Shown here one piece after another: positions 43,348-52,204 of a stretch of DNA of 64,000 nucleotides (within the stretch, counting starts at the first letter, position 1; the number at the start of each line of letters is the position of its first letter). A program made the position numbers and the translations under genes. The DNA is from Flavobacterium sp. KACC 22761. Its GTDB lineage: Bacteria; Bacteroidota; Bacteroidia; Flavobacteriales; Flavobacteriaceae. The DNA lies in contig NZ_CP139148.1 in the NCBI RefSeq assembly GCF_034058155.1, positions 2,542,001-2,606,000 on the forward strand. The letters are read 5' to 3'. The notes under the pieces were generated by a model. It was not told the origin of the DNA and did no database searches. It saw only the letters and a program-made list of their open reading frames with translations.

Positions 43348-44964
43348 ATGATCAAAAAAGGTGTATTAACTTTTTGTGCAGTTGTTTTAACAGTTTTAAG
43401 TAGTTCTGGCCAAAATTGTTTGCCTTCAGGAATTACAATCAACAGCCAATCTCAACTAGATAATTTCTCTAAAAATTACCCAGGTTGTACCACTATTGGC
43501 GGGGATGTATTAATAGAAAACGTCGGCAATCTTTTAGGATTATCCCAAATTAAATCTATTGCTGGAAATCTTACTCTCAAACTTTTAATTAAAGATTTAA
43601 AAGGATTACATAATTTGACCACAATTGGTGGAGATTTGACTATTAGTGGCAATTCTCTTTTAACCAATTTCACTGGATTAGAAGCGTTAAATTCGGTTGG
43701 AAAAAATGTATTGATCGAAAGAAATGACGTTTTAGATAATTTTAATGGCTTAGAAAATCTTAAATCAGTAGGAGGAGATTTGTCGATAAGAGATAATAAA
43801 GTATTAACTAATATCAGCGCCCTTAAAAACGTTGCAACTATTGGAAATAATTTAATAATCAGTACCAATAATCAGCTTCTTAATATTAATGGATTAGCAG
43901 GTATTACCGAGATTAATAATGATTTAGTTGTTGAGTCAAATCCGCTTTTGACTTCTTTAGATGGGTTAAATAATTTAAAGACTGTAAAAAGAGATTTAAA
44001 AATTAGATTTAATAATAGCTTAAAAGATTTACAAGGTTTAAATGGGTTAATAACTACTGGGCGATCTTTTGAAATAGAACGAAATGATAATATTTCTAGT
44101 TTTACTGGTTTAGAAAATCTTAATACTATTTACAGACTATTTGTAGTTGATAATGATAATCTAATTAATCTAAAAGGACTTGATAATCTTAAAATTGTAA
44201 AAGAAAATTTAACGCTATTTGGAATTGATAAATTAAACTCATTGAATGGGCTGCAAAATGTGACATCAGTTGATGGAATGTTGCAAATAAAAAGTTGCAA
44301 TGCATTGACTAATTTAACGGGATTGAGTGGTTTGACTAAAGTTGGAATTTCATTTGAAATTTCAGACAATTTGGGCATGATAAATCTTCAAGGTTTAAAT
44401 AGCTTCGTGTCAAGTGCAAACCTTTACGTATCTGGATGTGCGAGTCTTGAAAATTTAGTGGGATTAGAAAGTCTTAAAAATATAAATAACGGCAATTTAA
44501 CCATCAGCTATTGTGACAAAATTACAAGTTTGAAAGGTATTGAGAATATTGACCCTAAGACAATCGGATATGTAACTATTGAGTTGAATGCCTTATTGTC
44601 AACTTGTGCTATCCAAAGTGTGTGTAGTTACCTTTCAGATATTGCAAAAAGTGCCGCTATTCGTTCAAACAAAGAAGGATGTAATAATAGAGAAGAAGTT
44701 ACAGCAATGTGTAAAGCTGTCCTATCGGTAGATGAAAATGACTTGTTATCTTCGACAACTTTATATCCAAATCCAACTATTGGTAAAGTGAGTATAAATG
44801 TAAAATCTGATTGTAAAATTTACATTTATAACGCAATCGGGGAGCAACTAAAAGAAGTAAGTTTAGTTGTGGGATATAATGAAGTGAATTTGGATTCATT
44901 GCCATCTGGTGTATATTTTTTTAAGACTAAAAAAGGAAACTCTCTAAAAGTTCTAAAAAAATAA
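43348..44964 (+). CDS. Secreted LRR / receptor-L-domain-like protein with T9SS type A sorting domain
   Basis: 538 residues. After a signal peptide (MIKKGVLTFCAVVLTVLSSSG) come about 14 repeats of roughly 24-25 residues of the type LTGLxxLxxVGxxLxIxxNxxL, e.g. LTNFTGLEALNSVGKNVLIE, from about 45 to 430. The last ~75 residues (LYPNPTIGKVSINV, YNAIGEQLKEVSL, SGVYFFKTKKG) are a type A C-terminal sorting domain, which directs export through the T9SS whose GldM/GldN parts lie at the other end of the window. Probably a surface adhesin or binding protein. No catalytic domain is visible. Confidence 0.88.
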   Translation: MIKKGVLTFCAVVLTVLSSSGQNCLPSGITINSQSQLDNFSKNYPGCTTIGGDVLIENVGNLLGLSQIKSIAGNLTLKLLIKDLKGLHNLTTIGGDLTISGNSLLTNFTGLEALNSVGKNVLIERNDVLDNFNGLENLKSVGGDLSIRDNKVLTNISALKNVATIGNNLIISTNNQLLNINGLAGITEINNDLVVESNPLLTSLDGLNNLKTVKRDLKIRFNNSLKDLQGLNGLITTGRSFEIERNDNISSFTGLENLNTIYRLFVVDNDNLINLKGLDNLKIVKENLTLFGIDKLNSLNGLQNVTSVDGMLQIKSCNALTNLTGLSGLTKVGISFEISDNLGMINLQGLNSFVSSANLYVSGCASLENLVGLESLKNINNGNLTISYCDKITSLKGIENIDPKTIGYVTIELNALLSTCAIQSVCSYLSDIAKSAAIRSNKEGCNNREEVTAMCKAVLSVDENDLLSSTTLYPNPTIGKVSINVKSDCKIYIYNAIGEQLKEVSLVVGYNEVNLDSLPSGVYFFKTKKGNSLKVLKK

Positions 44965-45034
44965 GTAGTCGTTTTGTTGATATTTCGTAGCGATTTCTTG
45001 GAAATAAAAAGGATTAAATTGATATTAAAAATAG

Positions 45035-45065
45035 AAAAGCTTCAGAGAAATCTGAGGCTTTTTCT
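45035..45065 (+). terminator. Terminator after the T9SS LRR gene
   Basis: AAAAGCTTCAGA / TCTGAGGCTTTT with a GAAA loop and one wobble pair, then T-rich DNA. The rest of the 334-bp gap (44965-45298) contains no gene or repeat that could be recognised. Confidence 0.85.
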
Positions 45066-45298
45066 TTTAAAAAGTTTTAAAAAAATGACAGAAAACAGTT
45101 TTTCTAGGCGTCTTTAACACAAATTCAATTTTCATAGCAAAACGCACTCAGATTAGTAATAATTCTGACAAAAACTTTAAAATTAAAAACCGAATTCGTA
45201 TCTTGTTCTGCTAAAATTTAGTATGCCAAGCATATACATTTTAGAATGGTTGCCTTCAAAACGTTTTTCACTTCTTTTTAATAGAAACAATCTACATT

Positions 45299-47311
45299 AT
45301 GAAAAAATCATTAATGCTCTTTACTGCATTCTTAGCGCTTACAGCTTGCTCAAAACATCAAGGAAAAAAAGATGTTGCTATCACCGGAATAGACTCCACA
45401 TTGCGACCTGGTAATGATTTCTTTAGATATGTAAACGGGAAATGGTATGATTCGGTATCAATACCAGCATCTCAAGCCGGAGTTGGCGTTTATATGTTTA
45501 TGAATTATCCGCAAAGAATTCGCCTGCAAGGAATTTTGGACAGTATTTCGAAAAGCAAAAATCCTGAAGGAAGTATAGCTCAAAAAGTTGGAGATTTTTA
45601 TGCATCGGGTATGGATACGATAACCATTGACAAACGCGGATATGAACCAATCAAACCTCTGCTTGCCAAAATTGATGCCATTAGCGATTTACCTTCCTTA
45701 ATGAGCTTTGTGGTTAATCAAGTAAAAGTAGGCAATTCGTCTATTATAGGTTTTGGAGTGTCAACTGATGATAAAAACAGCACTATGAATCTTGCGCAGC
45801 TTTATCAAACAGGTATTGGTTTGCCTGATCGGGATTATTATTTCAAATCAGATTCTTCAACTGTTGCCATACAGCAATCATACAAAAAATACCTTACGAC
45901 TTTGTTTCAACAAACAGGAAGCAATGCTCAAGAAGCTAAAAAGAGTGCTGATTTGGTTTACGACATTGACAAACAACTTGCCTTTTCGCACAAAACAAAA
46001 GTGCAACTTCGCGATGTGCAAGCCAACTACAATAAAACTACGGTGGCTGATTTGGTCAAAAAACATCCTAACATCGATTGGGCAACTTTTTTAAATAATT
46101 TAGGTGCTAAAACTGATTTTATAAATGTTTCGCAACCGGCATATTATGATGCGCTGAATAAGCTCTTGAAAACCATTCCGATTAATAATTGGAAAGTTTA
46201 CTTGAAAGCAAATTCTATCGAAAGATATGCAGATGATTTAAGCAAGCCTTTTGTAGATGCATCATTTGAATATACCAAAGTGCTTTCAGGGCAAGCTGTT
46301 CAAAAATCACGTGGTGAAAAAATGGCTAACGTCATAGACAACTACTTAGGCGAAGCGTTGGGCGAATTATACGTAAAGAAATATTTTTCGGAAGATGCCA
46401 AAAAACGTATGTTGGTTCTCGTGAACAATCTGCAAAAAGCTTATGCCAAAAGAATTGATAACTTGGAATGGATGAGTCCAGTAACCAAGCAAAAAGCAAA
46501 AGAAAAATTGTTCGCGATCACTAAGAAAATAGGATATCCAGATAAATGGAGAGACTACAGCAATGTGCATATTACTAGAAATACTTATTTTGAGAATATG
46601 GTTTCGGCTGCGACAGCTGCTTATCAATTTCAACTGGCAAAATTGGGCAAACCAGTCGATAAATCAGAATGGTACACTACAACGCCAACGGTTACAGCAT
46701 ACAATAACCCGACTGCAAATGAAATTGTTTTTCCTGCTGGTATCTTGCAACCTCCATATTTTGATAATAATGCCGATGACGCACTTAACTATGGCGGTAT
46801 CGGAATGGTTATTGGTCACGAAATTACACATACTTTTGATGATCAAGGTGCTCAATACGACAAAGATGGAAACTTGAAAGACTGGTGGACAAAAGAGGAT
46901 TATGCAAAGTTTAAGGAAAGAATACAACAAGTTATTAATAGGTACAATACCTATACGGTTTTAGGCGATTTACATATAAACGGTGCGATGACAGTTGGTG
47001 AAAATACTGCAGATATTGCAGGGTTAGCGGTAGCTTACGATGCCTTTAAAATGACTGAGCAAGGAAAAGGGAATACAAAAATTGACGGTTATACTCCAGA
47101 CCAACGCTTCTTTATTTCTTTAGCTAAAATATGGAGAGTAAAAATGAAGGATGAGTTCCTGCGTTTGTGGATCAATAACAACCCACATTCTCCACCAAAT
47201 TGGCGCGTGAACGGCCCTTTGATGAATACGACACCTTTTTACAAGGCATTTGATGTGAAGCCAGGAGACAAGATGTTTTTGCCAGAGAAAGAAAGAATCA
47301 CAATATGGTAA
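45299..47311 (+). CDS. M13 family zinc metallopeptidase (PepO/neprilysin-like) lipoprotein
   Basis: 670 residues with a lipoprotein signal (MKKSLMLFTAFLALTACSKH). The N-terminal domain has RPGNDFFRYVNGKW, typical of M13. The catalytic part has NEIVFPAGILQPPYF, then GHEITHTFDDQG (HExxH at about 506-510) and GENTADIAGL carrying the third ligand Glu (about 566). The C-terminus ends in the family-typical ITIW. It cleaves short peptides in the periplasm or on the cell surface. No other peptidase gene is adjacent; the SDR gene follows 42 bp downstream. Confidence 0.93.
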   Translation: MKKSLMLFTAFLALTACSKHQGKKDVAITGIDSTLRPGNDFFRYVNGKWYDSVSIPASQAGVGVYMFMNYPQRIRLQGILDSISKSKNPEGSIAQKVGDFYASGMDTITIDKRGYEPIKPLLAKIDAISDLPSLMSFVVNQVKVGNSSIIGFGVSTDDKNSTMNLAQLYQTGIGLPDRDYYFKSDSSTVAIQQSYKKYLTTLFQQTGSNAQEAKKSADLVYDIDKQLAFSHKTKVQLRDVQANYNKTTVADLVKKHPNIDWATFLNNLGAKTDFINVSQPAYYDALNKLLKTIPINNWKVYLKANSIERYADDLSKPFVDASFEYTKVLSGQAVQKSRGEKMANVIDNYLGEALGELYVKKYFSEDAKKRMLVLVNNLQKAYAKRIDNLEWMSPVTKQKAKEKLFAITKKIGYPDKWRDYSNVHITRNTYFENMVSAATAAYQFQLAKLGKPVDKSEWYTTTPTVTAYNNPTANEIVFPAGILQPPYFDNNADDALNYGGIGMVIGHEITHTFDDQGAQYDKDGNLKDWWTKEDYAKFKERIQQVINRYNTYTVLGDLHINGAMTVGENTADIAGLAVAYDAFKMTEQGKGNTKIDGYTPDQRFFISLAKIWRVKMKDEFLRLWINNNPHSPPNWRVNGPLMNTTPFYKAFDVKPGDKMFLPEKERITIW

Positions 47312-47353
47312 CGGTGCCATAAAAGCAACTATCCGAACTAAAACTGATTAAAA

Positions 47354-48151
47354 ATGGCAAATGTAAAAGAAGGCATAGTATGGCTAACGGGCGCTTCATC
47401 TGGCATTGGAAAATCAATGGCTCTTGAATGGGCAAGATTAGGATATAAAGTAGTTCTTTCCTCAAGACGCAAAGAGTTATTGGATAAAGTTGCTGACCAG
47501 ATTAGGCATTCAGGGGGAGAAGCATTGGTGATTCCGTGCGATATAATGGAAGAGGCCTCGATTGAAAATGCGGTTCAACAAATCATTAAAGTTTGGGGAC
47601 GTTTGGATGTTGTTGTTGCTAATGCCGGATTTGGTGTTTTTGGAAGTATCGAAAAACTAACAGCTAAGGATTGGAATAGACAATTGCAAGGCAACGTTAC
47701 AGGTTTAGCCCTCACAGTAAAATATGCCTTGCCACATTTAAAGAAAAACAAGGGCCGAATTGGTTTGGTTGGAAGCGTAGCGGCATATCTCCCTAATCCG
47801 AATGTAGGTGCTTATGGTGCCTCAAAAGCAGCTGTAAACTCTATTGGCCAGACTTTACAGGTTGAACTTAAGGGTACAGGCGTAAGCTGCACCACGATGC
47901 ATCCCGGATTTGTGGTTTCGGAAATTGCCCGAATTGACAATGATGGAGTTTGGCATCCTGATGAGCCAGATCCACGACCGTCAAATTTAATGTGGCCAAC
48001 AGATAAAGCCGCTAAAGTAATGGTAAAGGCTATTTTAAAACGAAAGAGAAATTATATTTTTACAGGTCATGGAAAGCTAGCTGTTTGGTTGCAAAGATGG
48101 TTTCCTGGATTGATGAGGTCTATCATTTCAAAAGGTCCAAAACCAGATTAA
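47354..48151 (+). CDS. Short-chain dehydrogenase/reductase (SDR)
   Basis: 265 residues, cytoplasmic, classical SDR: TGASSGIG (Rossmann glycine motif, about 11-18), NAGFG (about 89), active-site Ser in VGSV and YGASKAA (YxxxK, about 154-158). The C-terminal extension NYIFTGHGKLAVWLQRWFPG is basic and hydrophobic, as in SDRs associated with membranes. Substrate unknown. It may be co-transcribed with the M13 peptidase gene. Confidence 0.9.
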   Translation: MANVKEGIVWLTGASSGIGKSMALEWARLGYKVVLSSRRKELLDKVADQIRHSGGEALVIPCDIMEEASIENAVQQIIKVWGRLDVVVANAGFGVFGSIEKLTAKDWNRQLQGNVTGLALTVKYALPHLKKNKGRIGLVGSVAAYLPNPNVGAYGASKAAVNSIGQTLQVELKGTGVSCTTMHPGFVVSEIARIDNDGVWHPDEPDPRPSNLMWPTDKAAKVMVKAILKRKRNYIFTGHGKLAVWLQRWFPGLMRSIISKGPKPD

Positions 48152-48247
48152 TAAGTAAGTAGCTCGAATTAAATCTATGTTAAAAGAGCTGCTTTATTTC
48201 AATATTAATTTGAAATTTGTGAAATGTCTAATTAACAATGAGATAAT

Positions 48248-48625
48248 ATGGAATTACAGACTATAGAATTGGAAAAAAAATACTGGCACGGAGTTGAAAA
48301 TCATGATTATGAAACGGTAAAAAATCTGACGGTGTTTCCTTGCATAGTTGCTGGAAAAAATGGTGTTCAGAGTATCAATGAGGATGATTTCAAAAATATG
48401 TTCGACTCTGGACAAACCAATAAAATAAAGGTACTGAACATCTATGATGTAAAAGAAAAGCTAATTAACGAAAATACAGCAGTTATAGGATATGGTCTAG
48501 ATTTTGAGATAGTAGATCAAAGTCAAAAAGAGCCTATAAAATGTGTTTGTACATCTACATGGATTAAAGAAAATAACAAGTGGGGTTGTGTGATGCATAC
48601 TGAAACTGAACTGGAAAAAAAATAG
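48248..48625 (+). CDS. NTF2-like (DUF4440/SnoaL-type) small protein
   Basis: 125 residues, no signal peptide. LEKKYWHGVENHDYETVKNL at the start and TSTWIKENNKWGCVMHTET at the end are the helical opening and terminal strands of a DUF4440-type cone fold. Members bind small molecules or act as enzymes of varied kinds; no specific role can be read. Expressed alone, with a perfect-stem terminator 58 bp downstream. Confidence 0.8.
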   Translation: MELQTIELEKKYWHGVENHDYETVKNLTVFPCIVAGKNGVQSINEDDFKNMFDSGQTNKIKVLNIYDVKEKLINENTAVIGYGLDFEIVDQSQKEPIKCVCTSTWIKENNKWGCVMHTETELEKK

Positions 48626-48682
48626 TAATCTGAAACAAAGTTCGTAAATATAACGCATCATAATTTCAAAAAAAGTATAAAA

Positions 48683-48720
48683 TGACAAAAAGCTTCAGAG
48701 TAATCTGAAGCTTTTTGTCA
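48683..48720. terminator. Bidirectional terminator, 17-bp perfect stem
   Basis: TGACAAAAAGCTTCAGA / TCTGAAGCTTTTTGTCA with a GTAA loop. Immediately followed by TAGCGGGAAGCATT, which resembles the 3' end of tRNA-fMet seen as complement. Confidence 0.88.
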
Positions 48721-48721
48721 T

Positions 48722-48735
48722 TAGCGGGAAGCATT
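48722..48735 (-). other. tRNA-3'-end-like fragment (TAGCGGGAAGCATT)
   Basis: The first 9 bases TAGCGGGAA equal the plus-strand image of the 3' end of the tRNA-fMet at 54151; the same 14-mer recurs at 51362-51375, again right beside a terminator. Interpreted as a decayed copy; low confidence. Confidence 0.3.
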
Positions 48736-48866
48736 TGAAAATAAATAATGAGCAAAATTTAGCACACATATCTACCCAAATTTGTATGGCTTTTGTAAGA
48801 TGTATAAATAAGTTAGCGGTCAGTATTTGACAACGAAAACTGATAATCAGAAACGAACAAAAAAAC

Positions 48867-49400
48867 ATGAAGAAAGAATTTCTACCTATAAAAACCGAAA
48901 GACTTTTACTGCGACAATTTGCAGATAGTGATCTTGAAAATATTTTCAAAGGACTTTCAGATCCAAAAGTTATTAAATATTATGGAGTAAGTTTTCAAAC
49001 ATTGGAAGCAACTAAAGAACAAATGTCTTTTTTTGCTGACCTTGAAAAAAACGGTACAGGAATTTGGTTTGCTATTTGCTCGGCTGATAACAAAATATTC
49101 TATGGAGCAGGTGGATTAAATAATTTAAGTAAAGAACATAAAAAAGCAGAAATCGGTTTTTGGTTGATTCCAAATTTTTGGGGAAATGGAATCATGAAAG
49201 AAGCAATACCGTTAATTTGTAATTATGGCTTTGGCAATCTAGAACTTCACAGAATTGAAGGATTTGTTGAGTCAGAAAATAAGAATTGTAAAAGCCTAAT
49301 GACTAAACTTGAATTTCAATACGAAGGAACTATGAAAGATTGTGAAATTAAAAATGGCAAGTTTATAAGTCTTGATGTTTATGCGAAACTAAAAAGGTAA
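48867..49400 (+). CDS. GNAT family N-acetyltransferase (RimJ/RimL-like)
   Basis: 177 residues. KTERLLLRQFADSDLENIF is the typical N-terminus of RimJ/RimL-type acetyltransferases; AEIGFWLIPNFWGNGIMKEA holds the acetyl-CoA-binding loop, and LELHRIEGFVESENKNCKSL is the following beta-alpha unit. Likely acetylates an N-terminal amine or a small molecule. Stand-alone gene in the accessory region, followed by a terminator. Confidence 0.88.
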   Translation: MKKEFLPIKTERLLLRQFADSDLENIFKGLSDPKVIKYYGVSFQTLEATKEQMSFFADLEKNGTGIWFAICSADNKIFYGAGGLNNLSKEHKKAEIGFWLIPNFWGNGIMKEAIPLICNYGFGNLELHRIEGFVESENKNCKSLMTKLEFQYEGTMKDCEIKNGKFISLDVYAKLKR

Positions 49401-49481
49401 TTTGATCAGATAGCTCCAATATGTAGGCAACGATAGCGCAGATTTGGAATTTGTGTCCGCGAAGAAAATCAGAAAGGTGTG

Positions 49482-49518
49482 AAAAAAAGCTTTAGATTTC
49501 TCTGAAGCTTTTTTTTTA
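49482..49518. terminator. Bidirectional terminator between convergent genes
   Basis: AAAAAGCTTTAGA / TCTGAAGCTTTTT stem with a wobble pair, T runs on both sides. The downstream bases (GTAGCCCTAACGGGACAATT, starting near 49522) again recall a tRNA 3' part. Confidence 0.82.
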
Positions 49519-49586
49519 TAGTAGCCCTAACGGGACAATTTTCGAACCATTTTATTGATGATTTGAAAAGAATATATATAATTTAA

Positions 49587-50570
49587 TCAAAGTGATGTAT
49601 TTAACGTATAGGGTATCGAATAAAAGCATCTTACTTTTTTTCCCTCTTTAATTCCTGGACTCCATTTAGGAGAAAGCTTTAAAACTCGAATAAGTTCTTT
49701 TCCGCTTCCATATCCAAGATCTCTAAGGATTTTTATGTCAGATAAGCTCCCGTTTTTTTCAACTATAAAGGTTGCATAAATTTTTCCTTTTAGATCTTTT
49801 TCTTCCAGTTTGAATTTTTTATCTACAAAATTATAAAACCCACTTATTCCGCCAGGAAAATTAGGTAGAACATCTACAGTCGCAGTGCTATATAAAGCAT
49901 GTTCTATTTCTTTTTTTTCTGCTTCTTTTTCTTTTTTATAAACGATATCCCATTTATGACTATAAGTTTTTCCTAGAAAATTGTAAGATACAATGTCAGA
50001 AGATTTGACGATCCAATATCCTTTAATATTTTTGAATAAGTAATATTGTTCTTTAAGGAAATTCTTCTCATTAATTATTATAGAAACACCTTCTTTGTAA
50101 ATTATATAATCTGATATCAGTTTTAAATCTTTACTCTCAATTACTTTTGAAGTTTTAATGTATAAATAGTTTTTGTCAGCAATAAACCAATCAGAATAAT
50201 TTGTTGAAGCCGCATCGATGCCTTCAATTTTCTGCAAACCTGATTTCCATGTATTATAATAATAAACATTGGTATTGTTTTTAAAATACTCAGGCCCAAT
50301 TCTCTTAAAGCTACTGCCATCAATATTTGTTAATATCCCTTGGTAGTAAACTCTATTTCCTTTTTTATAAAAATTATAATCGTAGTTCTCTGCATTTGGT
50401 ACTAATGTGTAATATGGAGTGCCACAACCGGGATATGATTCCACCCATTTACGTTTGGTATAGCCTTCAGGAATTTTTAAAGAAAAATCTCTTACTGCGG
50501 TATTGGAACTTTTGATTTGACCATTTGCAATTGAAAAGATACTTAGGAATATTAAAATTAATGTTTTCAT
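49587..50570 (-). CDS. Secreted DKNYY-like domain protein with C-terminal TonB-like domain
   Basis: 327 residues from the ATG at 50570 (signal peptide MKTLILIFLSIFSIANGQ); an ATG 9 bp upstream is also possible. Residues about 60-200 resemble the DKNYY family (NYDYNFYKKGNRVYYQG, FIADKNYLYIKTSKVIES), which has no known function. The last ~95 residues (LPNFPGGISGFYNFV, LKGKIYATFIVEKNGSLSDI, KLSPKWSPGIKEGKKV) match the TonB C-terminal domain found in Bacteroidota outside classical TonB. There is no transmembrane anchor apart from the signal peptide, so it is not an ordinary energy-transducing TonB. Confidence 0.75.
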   Translation of the reverse strand: MKTLILIFLSIFSIANGQIKSSNTAVRDFSLKIPEGYTKRKWVESYPGCGTPYYTLVPNAENYDYNFYKKGNRVYYQGILTNIDGSSFKRIGPEYFKNNTNVYYYNTWKSGLQKIEGIDAASTNYSDWFIADKNYLYIKTSKVIESKDLKLISDYIIYKEGVSIIINEKNFLKEQYYLFKNIKGYWIVKSSDIVSYNFLGKTYSHKWDIVYKKEKEAEKKEIEHALYSTATVDVLPNFPGGISGFYNFVDKKFKLEEKDLKGKIYATFIVEKNGSLSDIKILRDLGYGSGKELIRVLKLSPKWSPGIKEGKKVRCFYSIPYTLNTSL

Positions 50571-50612
50571 GAGTTGCATTTATTTTGTTGAATGAATGTT
50601 TATTGCTTGGCT

Positions 50613-51050
50613 TTAATCAGCACAATCATAAAACCCACTTTCCATCTTTTTCAATAATTTTTTCACTAATTTACTATAGAATCTAGTAGTTTGTCTAGCG
50701 GCTTTTTTACTTTGAAAATAAATCAATCCAGTGCCGGTCACTGTACCTAGATTAAACTCATAGCAGTTTTTATCTGTAATTAAAATCTTTTGGGTTTTAA
50801 TAAAGTCTCCTTGAATAATTAACATGTCACCTTCTTTTGCCTCAATTTCAAATTTGCCATCATCGTCTGTTTTTGTCTTTCTACCCGTTCCTACTATTTC
50901 AATAGGAACTTTAACAGCTGGTAAAGGAATGCTTGCGTATTCGGAGTTATCAAAAACAAACCCTCTGATTAATTTACTTTTTGGAGCAGACTCTTGTCCG
51001 AATGTCAGAAGAGTTAAATGGCAAAACAATAGGTAGATAACTTTTTTCAT
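50613..51050 (-). CDS. Secreted carboxypeptidase-regulatory-like domain protein
   Basis: 145 residues with a signal peptide (MKKVIYLLFCHLTLLTFGQ). The central part (IRGFVFDNSEYASIPLPAV, TKTDDDGKFEIEAKEGDML) is the beta-sandwich carboxypeptidase-D regulatory-like fold common in Bacteroidota outer-membrane proteins. Alone, it lacks the usual TonB receptor. The C-terminus is basic (KAARQTTRFYSKLVKKLLKK). It lies 43 bp upstream of the DKNYY/TonB gene, so the two are probably one operon. Confidence 0.75.
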   Translation of the reverse strand: MKKVIYLLFCHLTLLTFGQESAPKSKLIRGFVFDNSEYASIPLPAVKVPIEIVGTGRKTKTDDDGKFEIEAKEGDMLIIQGDFIKTQKILITDKNCYEFNLGTVTGTGLIYFQSKKAARQTTRFYSKLVKKLLKKMESGFYDCAD

Positions 51051-51322
51051 ATGTGCTTTCGTAATTGATTTATGCTGTTAAATCTAAGTTTTATTCGCTT
51101 TAAGAAAATTAGAAATTTTATATTTAATGAAACACTTCAGAAATTGATTGTCAAATTAAAAATAAAAATGTGATTTAAGTTTTAAAATTTCCTACTATAA
51201 TGTATAGATGGTATGAAATTGAAAAAGGTTGGGTTGAAGAGATTTTTTTGCTTTGTTTAGACCTCTTTCGCTGGAATGAGCGTTTCATTCGCGAACGTAA
51301 AGTTGTTTTAGAATATTTCAAA

Positions 51323-51356
51323 ACAAAAAAGCTCCAGATTTCTCTGAAGCTTTTGT
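51323..51356 (-). terminator. Terminator of the 53701-51484 secreted-protein operon
   Basis: AAAAGCTCCAGA / TCTGAAGCTTTT with a TTTC loop and one mismatch; minus-strand T run. The rest of the 433-bp gap (51051-51483) holds the tRNA-like fragment at 51362 and nothing else recognised. Confidence 0.82.
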
Positions 51357-51361
51357 CTTAG

Positions 51362-51375
51362 TAGCGGGAAGCATT
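51362..51375 (-). other. tRNA-3'-end-like fragment (TAGCGGGAAGCATT)
   Basis: Identical 14-mer to that at 48722-48735. Here it is preceded by CTTAG, just as in the intact tRNA-fMet context (ACTTAGTAGCGGGAA). Likely a decayed tRNA copy or attachment-site remnant. Confidence 0.35.
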
Positions 51376-51483
51376 AAAATATCTAACCAGATCATCTTGG
51401 ATTATTACAATATTTTAGCATGTGCATCTTAATTTTTTCTATGCTTTTTGTTTTTATATCAAAATAGGTAATATTACATTTTA

Positions 51484-52182
51484 TTAATCTTCAGGAAAAG
51501 GTGATTCCACTTTTTTAAAAACATTTCCGTTTATACCATCCATTTCAATGTTAATATAAACTTGTTTGTCATAATTAGGGTATCTAATGATCCAATAATT
51601 TTTATTATCAGTATTTGATTTGTATTTAGATATTGTCGTTTTATAGCCGCTTTCTTTTTTTTCTAATGAAATTCCATTTTTTTGACAGTATGAAAACACT
51701 TGATTAACATTATATTTGAAGCCATTATCAAAATCCTCAGTAGATACTAAATCTCCATTTTCATCATAATTATACCATTTACCTATTTTGAATCCAAACC
51801 AACAATAGACTCCCTTTGTTTTGATACTATTGTTAGGATAAAATTCTTTATACAATCCAATTACGGGATTTTCTGAGTAATCATATCCGGAAAAGGCACT
51901 ACCTATTTGGGCACTTTTAGAATAGTAAAAGAGAGTTTTTCCATCTTTATCTCGAGCACTATATGAGTTATCTGTTTTAGTTATGTAAATCGCTTCATTT
52001 TTATTTTTTTTATTTGCTCCAATTTCATCTGGAAGATCCAAAATTTCAAATTTTTCGACTGAATTATTAATTTTTAAAATTCTAATTCTCTCTGGTTTTT
52101 TATTTTCAATTTTTGGAAGTTTATTTTGCGAAATACAAGAAATAAATAGTAGGGGATATAATAACAAAAATAGTTTTTTCAT
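51484..52182 (-). CDS. Lipoprotein of unknown function with MORN-like segment
   Basis: 232 residues from the ATG at 52182 (MKKLFLLLYPLLFISCISQ, lipobox FISC); two further codons upstream are possible. The middle (VIGLYKEFYPNNSIKTKG, GFKIGKWYNYDENGDLVS) resembles MORN/YwqK-type repeats, in which short beta-hairpins carry Y-x-x-G-x-x. The C-terminus repeats YKTTISKYKSN and NYWIIRYPNYDKQVYIN. It follows the 498-residue protein by 22 bp and belongs to the same operon. No function recognised. Confidence 0.65.
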   Translation of the reverse strand: MKKLFLLLYPLLFISCISQNKLPKIENKKPERIRILKINNSVEKFEILDLPDEIGANKKNKNEAIYITKTDNSYSARDKDGKTLFYYSKSAQIGSAFSGYDYSENPVIGLYKEFYPNNSIKTKGVYCWFGFKIGKWYNYDENGDLVSTEDFDNGFKYNVNQVFSYCQKNGISLEKKESGYKTTISKYKSNTDNKNYWIIRYPNYDKQVYINIEMDGINGNVFKKVESPFPED

Positions 52183-52204
52183 AGCCAATGTGTTTCTTCA
52201 AATT

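Noticed and set aside
45223..45414. 63-codon frame overlapping the start of the M13 peptidase gene
   Set aside because: Out of frame with a well-supported gene that has a lipoprotein signal; the sequence is a shadow.
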